Shown here: positions 20,047 to 28,789 of the stretch, one piece after another
Layout of the letters: each line of letters starts with the position of its first letter
Numbering within the stretch: position 1 is the stretch's first letter
Origin: Lysobacter enzymogenes
GTDB lineage: Bacteria > Pseudomonadota > Gammaproteobacteria > Xanthomonadales > Xanthomonadaceae
Direction: 5' to 3'
Assembly: GCF_023617245.1 (NCBI RefSeq)
Contig: NZ_CP067396.1
Coordinates: 1,302,001-1,366,000, forward strand
Length of the DNA stretch: 64,000 nucleotides
Notes under the pieces: model-generated
Databases searched by the model: none
Told to the model about the DNA's origin: nothing
Seen by the model: only the letters and a program-made list of their open reading frames with translations
Program-made: the position numbers and the translations under genes

Positions 20047-22083
20047 TCAGCGCGCGCCGGCCGCCGCCTTGCGCGGCACGATCCCCAGCGCCTGCTCGAT
20101 CTCGCCCGGATCGAAGCGCTTGCCGCCCTTGAATACGGCATCGACCTTGCGGATGTCGCGCATGTCCTTGAGCGGGTCGCCGTCGATCAGGACCAGGTCG
20201 GCGTACTTGCCCGGCGCGACCGCGCCGCGGTCCTTGTCCACGCCCAGCACCTGCGCCGGCGTCAGCGTCGCCAAGCGCAGCACTTCGGCGTTGGGGATGC
20301 CGGCGCGCGCATACGCTTCCAGCTCGGCGTGCAGCATGTAGCCGGCCATCGCGTCGGTGCCGGGCAGGATGGTCACGCCGGCGTCGTGCAGCGCCTTGAG
20401 CAGCTTGAGCATGCTCGGGAACGCCTGCTGGTAGGCCTCTTCCTTGCCGTGCGGCGGCTTCAGCGCGCCCCAGCTGAGGTTGCGCCGCGCCTGCGGCGGC
20501 AGCCGCTCGGCGACGCCGCGCAGGCCCGGCGGGGTCTTGTCGGTGGGATCGCCGCCGAACAGGTCCTCGCCCAGCGCCATGGTCGGGTCGAGCACGGTGC
20601 GGTGGCGCTTGAGGAAGTCGATGAACTCGCGCACCTTCGGCGCTTCGGGCGGGTACTCGTGGGCGTGTTCGGCGACCGCGGTCAGCCGCTTCATGCCCTG
20701 GGTGTCCTCGACCTTGGGGTACATGAAGTTCAGCTCGACGTAGATCATGTGCTGCAGTTCGTCGGCGCCGCCCTCGATGAACTGGCGCGCCGACATCGTC
20801 GCCGGCACGTGGCCGCTGTAGCGCAGGCCGCGGGCGTGGGCGCGGTCGGCGATCACCGGCACCAGTTCGGGCTTCAGCGAGGAATAGCTCTTGATCTGCA
20901 TGTAGCCGCGGTCGGCGTAGAAATCCACCGCCTTGACCGCTTCCTCGGGCGTGGACACCAGCATCTTGGTCGGGCCGGCGTAGGGGCCGGGGCCGTCGAT
21001 GAAGCCGGCCTTGAGCACGCGCGGGCCGATCTCGCTGCCGGCGTCGAAGCGTTCGACGCGTTGCAGGAAGGTGTCGAAGTTGTTGGCGATGTCGCGCGCG
21101 CTGGTGACGCCGGCGGCGATGTCGAGCGCGCCGTCCTCGGTGCTGCTGTAGTGCTTGTGCACGTCCCACAGGCCGGGCATCAGGAAGCGGCCGCGCGCGT
21201 CGATCGTTTCCGCGCCGCGCGGCGCGCGCACCTGCGCGTCGGGGCCGACGCGGACGATGCGTTCGTTCTCGATCAGCACGCTGGTGCCGGCCTCGACGCT
21301 GAGGTCGCGCGGGTCGAACAGGCGCGCGTTGCGGATCAGCAGCGGGCCCTTGGGCGCATGGGTGAGGCGCTGGGCGAAATCGGCGCCCCAGCGCGCGCCG
21401 GCGGCTTCCTGCAGCTCGGTCAGTTTCGCCACCGCCGGTTCGAACTCGCGGTCGACGGTGACGAACCAGCCCGAGGCGGCGATGGTCGCGGCGGTGCGGC
21501 CGTCCTCGCGCAGCCAGACCATGCGCGGGGTGAAGTCGAGCCCGAGGATGCTGTAGAGCTGCAGCGTGACCGTGCCGTCGCGGCCGGCTATGGGGTATTC
21601 GCCGACGCGTTCGATCCGCGCCTCGCCGGCCGGCAACAGCGCGAGCGTGCGCTGCGGCGCCTTGAGCAGGGCGCGGGCGAGCGCGCCGGTGGCTTCCGGG
21701 GCGGCCTGCAGCGGCAGGAAGAACGCCGGCGCGGTCAGCGCGCGCTCGCCGCTTTCGCTCGGGTTCTTCCAGCGCGCGCTGCCCGATTCGGCCCGGTAGC
21801 TTTCCTCGAACGGGGTCAGCAGGTAGTCGTTGCCGCGGCCGCTGTACTCGCGCAGGGTGCCGTCGTCGTTGAGGCGCCAGCCGGTGCTGCTGCGGTCGCC
21901 GCGGCCGCGGTCGGTGTAGTGGAACTCGACCCGGACCGAGCCGTCGTCGGCGGTGGTCACTTTCTGTTCGCCGGCGCTGCGGCCTTGCATCAGCACGGCG
22001 TAGTCGCGGGTGGCGGGCGCGGCATGCGCGCTCAAGGCGGCGGCGAGGGCGAGGGACAGCGACAGCAGGGCGATCGGGCGCAT
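20047..22083 (-). CDS. Secreted metal-dependent amidohydrolase
   Basis: 678-aa exported protein. The start MRPIALLSLSLALAAALSAHA provides a clear Sec signal; the frame remains open upstream through repeat sequence but is not coding. An N-terminal region of about 250 residues is not recognised. The C-terminal part is an amidohydrolase-superfamily TIM barrel: RNARLFDP leading strand, metal-binding GLWDVHKHY (His-x-His, as PGLxDxHxH), the candidate carbamylated Lys in YMQIKSY, further His in YSGHVPA and DELQHMI, and Asp in LPGTDAMAGYM. Related periplasmic enzymes are prolidase- or imidazolonepropionase-like; the substrate is unknown. It lies downstream of a TonB receptor on the same strand, separated by a repeat array. 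Confidence 0.88.
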   Translation of the reverse strand: MRPIALLSLSLALAAALSAHAAPATRDYAVLMQGRSAGEQKVTTADDGSVRVEFHYTDRGRGDRSSTGWRLNDDGTLREYSGRGNDYLLTPFEESYRAESGSARWKNPSESGERALTAPAFFLPLQAAPEATGALARALLKAPQRTLALLPAGEARIERVGEYPIAGRDGTVTLQLYSILGLDFTPRMVWLREDGRTAATIAASGWFVTVDREFEPAVAKLTELQEAAGARWGADFAQRLTHAPKGPLLIRNARLFDPRDLSVEAGTSVLIENERIVRVGPDAQVRAPRGAETIDARGRFLMPGLWDVHKHYSSTEDGALDIAAGVTSARDIANNFDTFLQRVERFDAGSEIGPRVLKAGFIDGPGPYAGPTKMLVSTPEEAVKAVDFYADRGYMQIKSYSSLKPELVPVIADRAHARGLRYSGHVPATMSARQFIEGGADELQHMIYVELNFMYPKVEDTQGMKRLTAVAEHAHEYPPEAPKVREFIDFLKRHRTVLDPTMALGEDLFGGDPTDKTPPGLRGVAERLPPQARRNLSWGALKPPHGKEEAYQQAFPSMLKLLKALHDAGVTILPGTDAMAGYMLHAELEAYARAGIPNAEVLRLATLTPAQVLGVDKDRGAVAPGKYADLVLIDGDPLKDMRDIRKVDAVFKGGKRFDPGEIEQALGIVPRKAAAGAR

Positions 22084-22199
22084 CGACGGGCTCCGGGGTG
22101 GCGTGCTGGTGGCGGGACGGTACCGATGCGGTATAGCCGATCCGCGCGGCGCGAGGATGTGCCGGCAGTGGGGACTCGCGTGCCGACGGGCGGTCGCCG

Positions 22200-22405
22200 G
22201 CTTTGTCGGAAGGTCTTGTGGGAAGGCTCTTGTGGGAGGTCTCTGTGGGAGGGCCTTCAGGCCCGATGCTTTCCGGTCAGGTCGCCGCGACCTGAGACAA
22301 AAGCATCGGGCCTGAAGGCCCTCCCACAAAAGCATGCAGCCCTCCCCACAAGAGCATGCAGCCCTTCCCACAAAAGCAGCATGCAGGCCCTCCCGCAAAA
22401 GCGCG
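22200..22405. repeat. Nested REP-type palindrome array (TGTGGGAGGGCC family)
   Basis: Core palindrome at 22244-22328 (TGTGGGAGGGCCTTCAGGCC at one end and its complement at the other). It is flanked by extra partial arms: two more TGTGGGA(A/G)G copies on the left and at least three CCCTYCCCACAA(A/G)AGCATGCAG copies on the right. Two further single copies of this palindrome lie at 50319-50403 and 52401-52483. It fills the space between the amidohydrolase and the TonB receptor gene. Confidence 0.88.
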
Positions 22406-22408
22406 AAG

Positions 22409-22434
22409 GCCCGGGACTGGGCCCGGGCCTTCAT
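22409..22434 (-). terminator. Hairpin downstream of TonB receptor gene
   Basis: An 11-bp stem (GAAGGCCCGGG with CCCGGGCCTTC) about 30 bp after the receptor stop on the minus strand. The following bases are only moderately T-rich, so it is a probable rather than certain terminator. Confidence 0.5.
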
Positions 22435-22462
22435 GCGCTCAGGTTTCAGCGCGCCGCGCGCC

Positions 22463-24859
22463 TCACCACTTGTAACCCACCTTCAAGTACGTGAACGCGC
22501 CGTTGAACCCGAACGGCGAGGCGGTGTTGTACGGCAGGTAGTTGCGGGTGCCGCGCACCAGCTTGGACTCGTCGGGGTATTCGTTGAGCACGTTGTCGCC
22601 GCCGACGGTGAAGTCCCAGCGGTCCAGGCGGTAGGTCGCGGCCAGGTCCAGGGTCCACTTGGCGCTGAAGGTCTGGTCCTGCAGCGGATCGCTCGCGTGC
22701 AGTTCGGTGAACTCGCCGTAGCGGGTGGCGGTGGCGGTGAAGTTCCAGTTGCCGCTCTTCCAGTCGCCGGCGAGGAAGAACTTGTCGCGCGGCGCGCCCT
22801 TGGTGATGCGGCCGATCTCGGTGCGGCCGATGCGCACCGCGGCCGGGTCGATCGCCGCCAGCCGCGGCGGGTTCGGCGCGATGTTCTCGATTTCGGTCTT
22901 GGAGTAGTTGTAGCCGGCGGTGGTGCTGAGCTTGCCGTTGCCGACGTCCCAGGCATAGGTCGCGATCAGGTCCACGCCCTGGGTCTTGGTGTCGACCGCG
23001 TTGGTGAAATAGCGGCCGCCGCCGATGCCGGGATAGCCGTTGGCCTGCAGGTAGTTGCGCACCGCGGTGCTGGTCAGGTTCTCCGACAGCAGGATGCGGT
23101 CGTCGACCTTGATCTGGTACGCGTCGAGGGTGATGTACAGGCCGTCGGCCGGCTGCAGCACCAGGCCCAGGCTGTAGTTGGTCGATTCCTCTGCCTTCAG
23201 CGGTTCCGAACCCAGCGCCACCGCGGCCGGGTTGTCGACGCGGAAGGTGCCGATCTCGTACGGCACGCCGCTGATGAAGTTGGTGGCGATGGACTGGAAG
23301 TACTGCTGTTGCAGCGACGGCGCGCGGAAGCCGGTGGACACGGTGGCGCGCAGCGCGACCGCGTCGGTGAAGGCGTAGCGCGCCGACAGCTTGCCCGAGG
23401 TGGTGTCGCCGAAGTCGCTGTAGCTCTCGTAGCGCGCGGCCAGGCCGGCGGAGAACTTGTCGGTCAGGTCGCCTTCCACGTCGAGATAGAACGAATAGCT
23501 GTGGCGGTCGAACTCGCCGGCGTCGCTGGCGCGGAAGCCCGAGAACACCTGCGCGCCCGGCAGCACCTGGCCGTTGGACGCGGGCACGCCGCCGTTGGCG
23601 TAGGACAGGAACTCGCCGGCGCGCTGGCTGAATTCCTCGCCGCGCCATTCCGCGCCCCAGGCGAAGGTGATCGGGTACTTCCAGCCGAAGTCCACCGGGC
23701 GGGTGAAGTCCAGGTTCAACACGTGCTGGGTCACTTCCAGCGCGCCGGCGTAGAACTTGGTCGGCGAACTGGGGCCCAGGCTGCGGTTGAGCGTGTTCTC
23801 GATGTCGAAGGTCAGGCCGTTGTGGCCGTAGTTGTAGCTCAGGTCGATCTGGGTGCCGCCGGCGGTTTCGCTGCGCACGCCGAACACCGCGGCGCGGTCC
23901 TTGCTGACGTTGTGGATCTGCGGCAAGAAGCCGTTGGGATAGATCGAGGGGATGTTGCGCGGATCGGCGGCGAAGCGGAAATAGCCGTTCGACAGCACGT
24001 CGCGTTCGCTGTAGCTGCCGAACGAATAGAACGACAGGTAGTCCACCGGCTTGAATTCGCCGTTGTAGGAGAACGCGCCGTGGTCGATCTCCGGATCGCC
24101 GTAGCGCTGTTCGACCACGCCCTGGAACGGCCGCGCGCGGTTGGTGTTGTCCTGGTGGCCGCCTTGCGCGGCCAGGCGCAGCCAGCCGCGCTCGCCTTCC
24201 AGGCCGAGGTCGCCGGAGAGCTGGTACTGCTCGCCGTCGCCGGCGCTGTACTGGCCGTAGCGCGCGGCGATCGAGCCGCCGCTGCCGGAACCCTTCAGCA
24301 CCACGTTGACCACGCCGGCGATGGCGTCGGAGCCGTACTGCGCAGACGCGCCGTCGCGCAGCACTTCCACCCGCTCGATCGAGGCGATCGGGATCGCGTT
24401 GAGGTCCACCGGCGAAGAGCCGCGGCCCTGGCTGCCGTTGAGGTTGATCAGCGCGGTGGTGTGGCGGCGCTTGCCGTTGACCAGCACCAGCACCTGATCG
24501 GGCGCGAGGCCGCGCAGCTGCGCCGGACGCACCGCGTCGGTGCCGTCGGTGATCGCCGGGCGCGGGAAGTTCAGCGAGGGCAGGGCGCGCGACAGCGCGG
24601 TCGCCAGCTCGACCGTGCCGGTGGCTTCCAGGGTCTCGGGGGTGATGATGTCGATCGGCGCGGTCGACTCGGCGACGGTGCGGTCGGACACGCGCGTGCC
24701 GGTGACGATGACTTGGTCGAGGGTCTTGGCGTCGGCCTGGGCGGGTTGCTGGGCCAGGACGGCGGGGGCGGCGGTCAGGCTCAAGGCGATGGCCAAGCCG
24801 AGGGCGAGCGGGTGGCGGACGCGGAGACCGGGGTGGGCGAGCGTGCGGCTGGCGTGCAT
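22463..24859 (-). CDS. TonB-dependent outer-membrane receptor (paralogue 1)
   Basis: 798-aa receptor that would import an unknown substrate through the outer membrane with TonB energy. It has a signal peptide (to about residue 36, AVLAQ), a TonB-box-like LDQVIVTG, a plug domain (LRGLAPDQVLVLVNGKRRHT, DLNAIPIASIERVEVLRDG, YGSDAIAGVVNVVLK) and a 22-strand-type barrel with the C-terminal YLKVGYKW. The start is fixed by AGGAG seven bases upstream; an ATG 12 codons earlier lacks a ribosome site. A good promoter lies at 24900-24928. It has a same-length paralogue at 43537-45933. The amidohydrolase gene downstream might process the imported ligand. Confidence 0.93.
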   Translation of the reverse strand: MHASRTLAHPGLRVRHPLALGLAIALSLTAAPAVLAQQPAQADAKTLDQVIVTGTRVSDRTVAESTAPIDIITPETLEATGTVELATALSRALPSLNFPRPAITDGTDAVRPAQLRGLAPDQVLVLVNGKRRHTTALINLNGSQGRGSSPVDLNAIPIASIERVEVLRDGASAQYGSDAIAGVVNVVLKGSGSGGSIAARYGQYSAGDGEQYQLSGDLGLEGERGWLRLAAQGGHQDNTNRARPFQGVVEQRYGDPEIDHGAFSYNGEFKPVDYLSFYSFGSYSERDVLSNGYFRFAADPRNIPSIYPNGFLPQIHNVSKDRAAVFGVRSETAGGTQIDLSYNYGHNGLTFDIENTLNRSLGPSSPTKFYAGALEVTQHVLNLDFTRPVDFGWKYPITFAWGAEWRGEEFSQRAGEFLSYANGGVPASNGQVLPGAQVFSGFRASDAGEFDRHSYSFYLDVEGDLTDKFSAGLAARYESYSDFGDTTSGKLSARYAFTDAVALRATVSTGFRAPSLQQQYFQSIATNFISGVPYEIGTFRVDNPAAVALGSEPLKAEESTNYSLGLVLQPADGLYITLDAYQIKVDDRILLSENLTSTAVRNYLQANGYPGIGGGRYFTNAVDTKTQGVDLIATYAWDVGNGKLSTTAGYNYSKTEIENIAPNPPRLAAIDPAAVRIGRTEIGRITKGAPRDKFFLAGDWKSGNWNFTATATRYGEFTELHASDPLQDQTFSAKWTLDLAATYRLDRWDFTVGGDNVLNEYPDESKLVRGTRNYLPYNTASPFGFNGAFTYLKVGYKW

Positions 24860-24899
24860 GAAGACTCCTGCATGGGGGACTGACAGCGATGTCATCCGG

Positions 24900-24928
24900 G
24901 TTTAACACGGTCATAACAACCCGGTCAA
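24900..24928 (-). promoter_or_regulatory. Sigma-70-type promoter for TonB receptor gene
   Basis: Reading leftward: TTGACC (24928-24923), exactly 17 bases, then TTAAAC (24905-24900), about 40 bp before the receptor ATG. This is an unusually AT-rich patch for the region. Confidence 0.55.
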
Positions 24929-25218
24929 TGAAGCGGCCAGGAACCGGCTAACGCAAGTAATCAAAAAGTGGTAGACGCCTCGTTTTCGGCGCTGCGCCGC
25001 GGATCGCGGGCAAAAAGAACCGCCGGTCGCATATGCGCGGCGAGCCGGCGGCCGGAAAACGAACAAGGATCGGGGGTGTGGCGCGGGGCCCGATCGCGCG
25101 CAGGCCCGCCGCCAGCATGGCCGCGGATGCGGCGACGATTGAATAGGACCGGTCCGAAACAGGGCCGCGTGCTGGCGGTGCCGTTCGCTCGCCCGGGCGT
25201 CGCGACTGTTAAGATGCG

Positions 25219-25456
25219 CGCGCTCAAGGTGATCGCCGGCACAGTCCGGCGATTGAAACGGGAATCCGGTCGCGCCGCGGGTCTGTTCGCCAGAACGGTC
25301 CGCGCGCTCAAGCCGGAGCTGCCCCCGCAACGGTAGGCGAGTCCACGCACCGCAACGGCCACTGTGCTTCATGCATGGGAAGGCGCGGCGCCGGAACCTC
25401 GGACAAGGACGCTCGACAGGTTCCACTCGCAAGCCCGGAGACCGGCCTGGAGCGCG
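25219..25456 (+). ncRNA. Cobalamin (B12) riboswitch
   Basis: Leader RNA that senses adenosylcobalamin and represses downstream genes. Diagnostic conserved pieces appear in order: GGTGATCGCCGGC and GAAACGGGAATCCGGT, the B12 box CGGAGCTGCCCCCGCAACGG, the GGCCACTGTG...TGGGAAGG segment, and CAAGCCCGGAGACCGGCC at the 3' end. The ends pair as P1: CGCGCTC (25219-25225) with GAGCGCG (25450-25456). Downstream, GGCCGCGC/GCGCGGCC (25544-25551 with 25558-25565) forms a hairpin directly before the btuB ribosome region and is a plausible expression platform. No T-run follows, so control is more likely at translation. Confidence 0.96.
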
Positions 25457-25582
25457 AACCGACCGGCGGCGGGCCTGGTGGCGGAGCGAGCGCGCCTGTG
25501 CGTGTCCTTCCGCGCTGTTTTCGCGCCGGTCCCGACCCTTGTCGGCCGCGCGGGAGAGCGCGGCCCTGGAGACCCGCAGGCC

Positions 25583-27469
25583 ATGCAGCACCGCTTCGTC
25601 CGTTCCCCGCGCCGCGCGCTCGCGCCGGCCCTGGCCATCGCCCTGTCCGCCGCGGCCGCCACCGCCCCTGCCGCGCCGGCGGTCGATCTCGACCAGGTCG
25701 TGGTCACCGCCACCCGCACCGCGCAGACCCAGGACGCGACCCTGGCCGCGGTCACCGTGATCGACCGCGCCGACATCGAGCGCCTGCAGCCTTCGTCGCT
25801 GCCGGACCTGTTGCGCGGCACGCCGGGCGCGTCGCTGGCCAACAACGGCGGGCCGGGCAAAAGCACCTCGCTGTTCCTGCGCGGCAGCGAATCCGATCAC
25901 GTGCTGGTGCTGGTCGACGGGATCAAGCTCGGTTCGGCCACCAGCGGCGGCGCCTCGCTGCAGGACATCCCGGTCGAGCAGATCGAGCGCGTGGAGATCG
26001 TGCGCGGCCCGTTCTCCAGCCTGTACGGCTCGGAAGCCATCGGCGGCGTGATCCAGATCTTCACCCGCCGCCCGCAGGGGCCGTTCGCGCCGAGCTTCAG
26101 CGTCGGCATCGGCAGCGACAAGACCCATCGCGCGTCCGCCGGCGTGGCCGGAAAGGGCGAGCGCGGCTGGTATTCGATCAACGCCGCGCACGAGGACACC
26201 GACGGCATCGACGCCTGCCGCGGCAAGCCGTCGCCGGGCGGCGCCGGCTGCTTCACCTATTCGCCCGATCGCGACGGTTACCGCAACTCGTCGCTGACCC
26301 TGCAGGGCGGCTACCGCTTCAACGAGCGGTGGGACGGCGAGGCGCGGGTGTTCCGCGCGCAGGGTTACAACGAATACGACGGCAGCCAGAACAACCAGGC
26401 CGACACCGTCCAGCAGGTCGCCGGCGCGAAGCTGCGCTACCGCCCGAGCGACCGCCTCGCGTTGAGCCTCAACGCCGGCCGCAGCTGGGACCTCAGCGAG
26501 CAATACAAGGACGGCAAGTACTCCAGCACCTTCGACACCCGCCGCCAGCTCGGCTCGCTGCAGGGCGACCTCGGCCTCGGCGGCGGCCTGCTGAGCCTGG
26601 GCTTCGACTGGCAGCGCGACGAAGTCGAAAGCAACACCGCCTACAAGCGCGACGCGCGCGTGCTGCGCGGCGCGTTCGGCCAGTACCAGCGCGAGTTCGG
26701 CGCGCACGCGCTGCAGGCCAGCCTGCGCCGCGACGACGACAGCCAGTTCGGCGGCGAAACCACCGGCAGCGTGCTGTGGGGCTGGAACTTCGCCGACGCG
26801 CTGCGGCTGACCGCGAGCTACGGCACCGCGTTCAAGGCGCCGACCTTCAACGAGCTGTATTACCCGGGGTACGGCAATCCGGACCTGGGCCCGGAAACCT
26901 CGCGCAGCTTCGAACTGGGCCTGCGCGGCACCTTCGGCGAGGGCGGCCGCCAGGTGTGGTCGCTCAACGCCTACCAGACCCGGATCGACGATCTGATCGC
27001 CTACGACGCCTCCATCGGCCTGCCCGGCAACGTCGACCGCGCCCGCATCCGCGGCCTGGAAGCGGCGCTGGACACGCGCGTGGCCGGCTGGGACCTGCGC
27101 GCCAGCGCGACCTGGCTGGACCCGCGCAACGACAGCCGCGGCGGCTACCGCGACAACATCCTGCCGCGGCGCGTGCGGCAGAGCGCGCGCATCGACCTGG
27201 ACCGCCGCTTCGAACTCGACCGCGGCGACGCGTTCTCGCTCGGCGCCAGCGTCTACGCCGCCGGCCAGCGCTACGACGACCTCGCCAACAAGCGCGAACT
27301 CGGCGGCTACGCCCTGGCCGACCTGCGCCTGGGCTACGCGCTGGGCACGGACTGGAGCGTGCAGCTGGCGGCCAACAACCTGTTCGACAAGCGCTACGAA
27401 ACCGCGGCCTTCTACAATCAGCCCGGACGCACCTACCTGCTGAGCCTGCGCTACCGTCCCAACCGCTGA
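25583..27469 (+). CDS. btuB: Vitamin B12 outer-membrane receptor BtuB
   Basis: 628-aa TonB-dependent receptor for cobalamin. It has a signal peptide (through about residue 32, APAAPA), the TonB-box-like LDQVVVTATRT, a plug domain with SLPDLLRGTPGASLANNGG, FLRGSESDHVLVLVDGIK and YGSEAIGGVIQIFTRR (strong BtuB signatures), and a barrel ending in YLLSLRYRPNR, close in size to E. coli BtuB (614 aa). The start at 25583 follows a GGAG-containing stretch after the riboswitch expression-platform hairpin. It is the first gene of the B12 gene string; the next gene follows after 50 bp. Confidence 0.95.
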   Translation: MQHRFVRSPRRALAPALAIALSAAAATAPAAPAVDLDQVVVTATRTAQTQDATLAAVTVIDRADIERLQPSSLPDLLRGTPGASLANNGGPGKSTSLFLRGSESDHVLVLVDGIKLGSATSGGASLQDIPVEQIERVEIVRGPFSSLYGSEAIGGVIQIFTRRPQGPFAPSFSVGIGSDKTHRASAGVAGKGERGWYSINAAHEDTDGIDACRGKPSPGGAGCFTYSPDRDGYRNSSLTLQGGYRFNERWDGEARVFRAQGYNEYDGSQNNQADTVQQVAGAKLRYRPSDRLALSLNAGRSWDLSEQYKDGKYSSTFDTRRQLGSLQGDLGLGGGLLSLGFDWQRDEVESNTAYKRDARVLRGAFGQYQREFGAHALQASLRRDDDSQFGGETTGSVLWGWNFADALRLTASYGTAFKAPTFNELYYPGYGNPDLGPETSRSFELGLRGTFGEGGRQVWSLNAYQTRIDDLIAYDASIGLPGNVDRARIRGLEAALDTRVAGWDLRASATWLDPRNDSRGGYRDNILPRRVRQSARIDLDRRFELDRGDAFSLGASVYAAGQRYDDLANKRELGGYALADLRLGYALGTDWSVQLAANNLFDKRYETAAFYNQPGRTYLLSLRYRPNR

Positions 27470-27519
27470 ACCCGCCCGCGCCGGCCGCGCGCGCGGCCGG
27501 CCCCGACCGAGAGACGACG

Positions 27520-28167
27520 ATGATCTCCACGACCCAGTCCCAGCCGAACCGCCCGGCCCCGCGCCGGCACGAACTGCGGCCGCTGCTCGCGGGCCCCGCG
27601 CAACTGGCGATCCTGGCCGTGCTGCTGACGCTGATGGCCGCGACCCGTTTCCACGCGGTCGGCAGCGCGCTGCACCTGCCGGACGCATCGATGGCGGTGT
27701 TCTTCCTCGGCGGCCTGTACCTGCAGCGCCACCGGCTGTTCGCCGGGCTGCTGGTGGCGGCGGTGGCGATCGACTACATCGCCGTGACCGGGCGCGGGCT
27801 GAGCTTCTTCGATCACTACTGCGTGACGCCGTCGTACGCGTTCCTGCTGCTGGCGTATGCGGTGCTGTGGTACCTGGGCCGGGCCTGGGCGCCGTCGATG
27901 GCGGCGCGGCCGCGCGCGCTGGCCGGCGCGCTGGCGGTGGCGCTGGTCGCCGCCAGCGCCTCGTTCCTGATTTCCAACGGCGCGTTCTACTGGTTCGGCG
28001 GCCGTTACGCCGATCCGAATTTCGCCCAGTACATCGAGCGGGTCTGGCGCTGGGGCCCGTTGTTCGTCGGCACCACGATGGCCTATGTCGGCGCGGCGTT
28101 GCTGGCGCATGCGCTGGTCGCGCGTTTCGCCCGTCCGCGCGGCGCCGCATCCGGCCCGCGCCACTGA
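27520..28167 (+). CDS. B12-regulon membrane protein A (candidate transporter)
   Basis: 215-aa integral membrane protein with about five or six hydrophobic segments. Conserved-looking polar residues lie within or next to helices: LPDASMAVFFLGGLYL, DHYCVTPSYAFLLLAYAVLWYLGR, FLISNGAFYWFGGRY and a C-terminal TTMAYVGAALL. It is clearly homologous to the next gene over its whole length, so the two arose by tandem duplication. Position behind the B12 riboswitch and btuB, and ahead of cobO, suggests a role in cobalt or corrinoid uptake across the inner membrane; no BtuCDF or cobalt transporter is present here. Small size and topology would also suit an ECF-type substrate-binding component. Function is inferred from context only. 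Confidence 0.8.
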   Translation: MISTTQSQPNRPAPRRHELRPLLAGPAQLAILAVLLTLMAATRFHAVGSALHLPDASMAVFFLGGLYLQRHRLFAGLLVAAVAIDYIAVTGRGLSFFDHYCVTPSYAFLLLAYAVLWYLGRAWAPSMAARPRALAGALAVALVAASASFLISNGAFYWFGGRYADPNFAQYIERVWRWGPLFVGTTMAYVGAALLAHALVARFARPRGAASGPRH

Positions 28168-28180
28168 GAAGGAGAGCGTC

Positions 28181-28789
28181 ATGAGCTTGTTGCTTCCGCC
28201 GAGCCAGGCCGCGCTGCCGCTGCGCGCGCGCAACGGCCAGATCGCCGCCGCGCTGGCCTTGGCCGCGCTGATGGTGTGCACCCGCGGCCAGCACTTCGCC
28301 ACCGTCGATGCGCTGCCGAGCGCGTCGTGGGCGGTGTTCTTCCTCGCCGGCGCGCTGCTGCGCCCGGCCTGGTTGTTCCCTGCGTTTTTCGTGTTGTCGT
28401 CGTTGCTGGACCTGGCCAGCCTGGCGCTGGGCCGGGTCACCGACTGGTGCCTGTCGCCGGCGTACTGGGCGCTGGCGCTGGCCTACGGTGCGTTGTGGTG
28501 GGGCGGGCGGATCTATGCGCGCATGCACCGCGACCGCCTGGCCACGGTGCCGATGTTGGCGCTGACCCTGCTGGCGACCTCGGTGGTGGCCTACCTGATC
28601 TCCAAGGGCGGCTTCTATTTCCTGTCCGGCCGCTATCCGGACGCGAGCTGGGCCGGGTTCGTGGAGCGCATCCCGCGCTACTACCCGCGCGCGCTCGGCA
28701 CCCTGGCCGGCTACGTCGGCGCCGGCTTCGCCGTTTACGCCGCGGCGCGGCTGATCGAATCGCGCCAGCGCGCCGGAGCGGCGGCATGA
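28181..28789 (+). CDS. B12-regulon membrane protein B (paralogue of A)
   Basis: 202-aa integral membrane protein, a diverged copy of the preceding gene. Matching blocks are LPSASWAVFFLAGALL, DWCLSPAYWALALAYGALWWGGR, YLISKGGFYFLSGRYPDASW and GTLAGYVGAGF. A very good ribosome site (AAGGAG) precedes the ATG. Its stop overlaps the cobO start (ATGA), so its translation is coupled to corrinoid adenosylation. The pair may act as a heterodimer in cobalt or corrinoid uptake. No ATP-binding protein is encoded nearby, so energy coupling, if any, would come from elsewhere or from ion gradients. Function unproven. Confidence 0.8.
   Translation: MSLLLPPSQAALPLRARNGQIAAALALAALMVCTRGQHFATVDALPSASWAVFFLAGALLRPAWLFPAFFVLSSLLDLASLALGRVTDWCLSPAYWALALAYGALWWGGRIYARMHRDRLATVPMLALTLLATSVVAYLISKGGFYFLSGRYPDASWAGFVERIPRYYPRALGTLAGYVGAGFAVYAAARLIESRQRAGAAA

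Noticed and set aside
18277..22494. Very long plus-strand open frame (about 1400 codons) opposite the membrane protein and amidohydrolase genes
   Set aside because: Composition is Arg/Ala/Gly/Val-rich with no family motifs; it is the mirror of real minus-strand genes in GC-rich DNA and crosses repeat arrays.
24911..28528. Minus-strand open frame of about 1200 codons over btuB and the membrane-protein pair
   Set aside because: It runs antisense through the B12 riboswitch and btuB, whose own frames carry clear domains; its protein is low in complexity.
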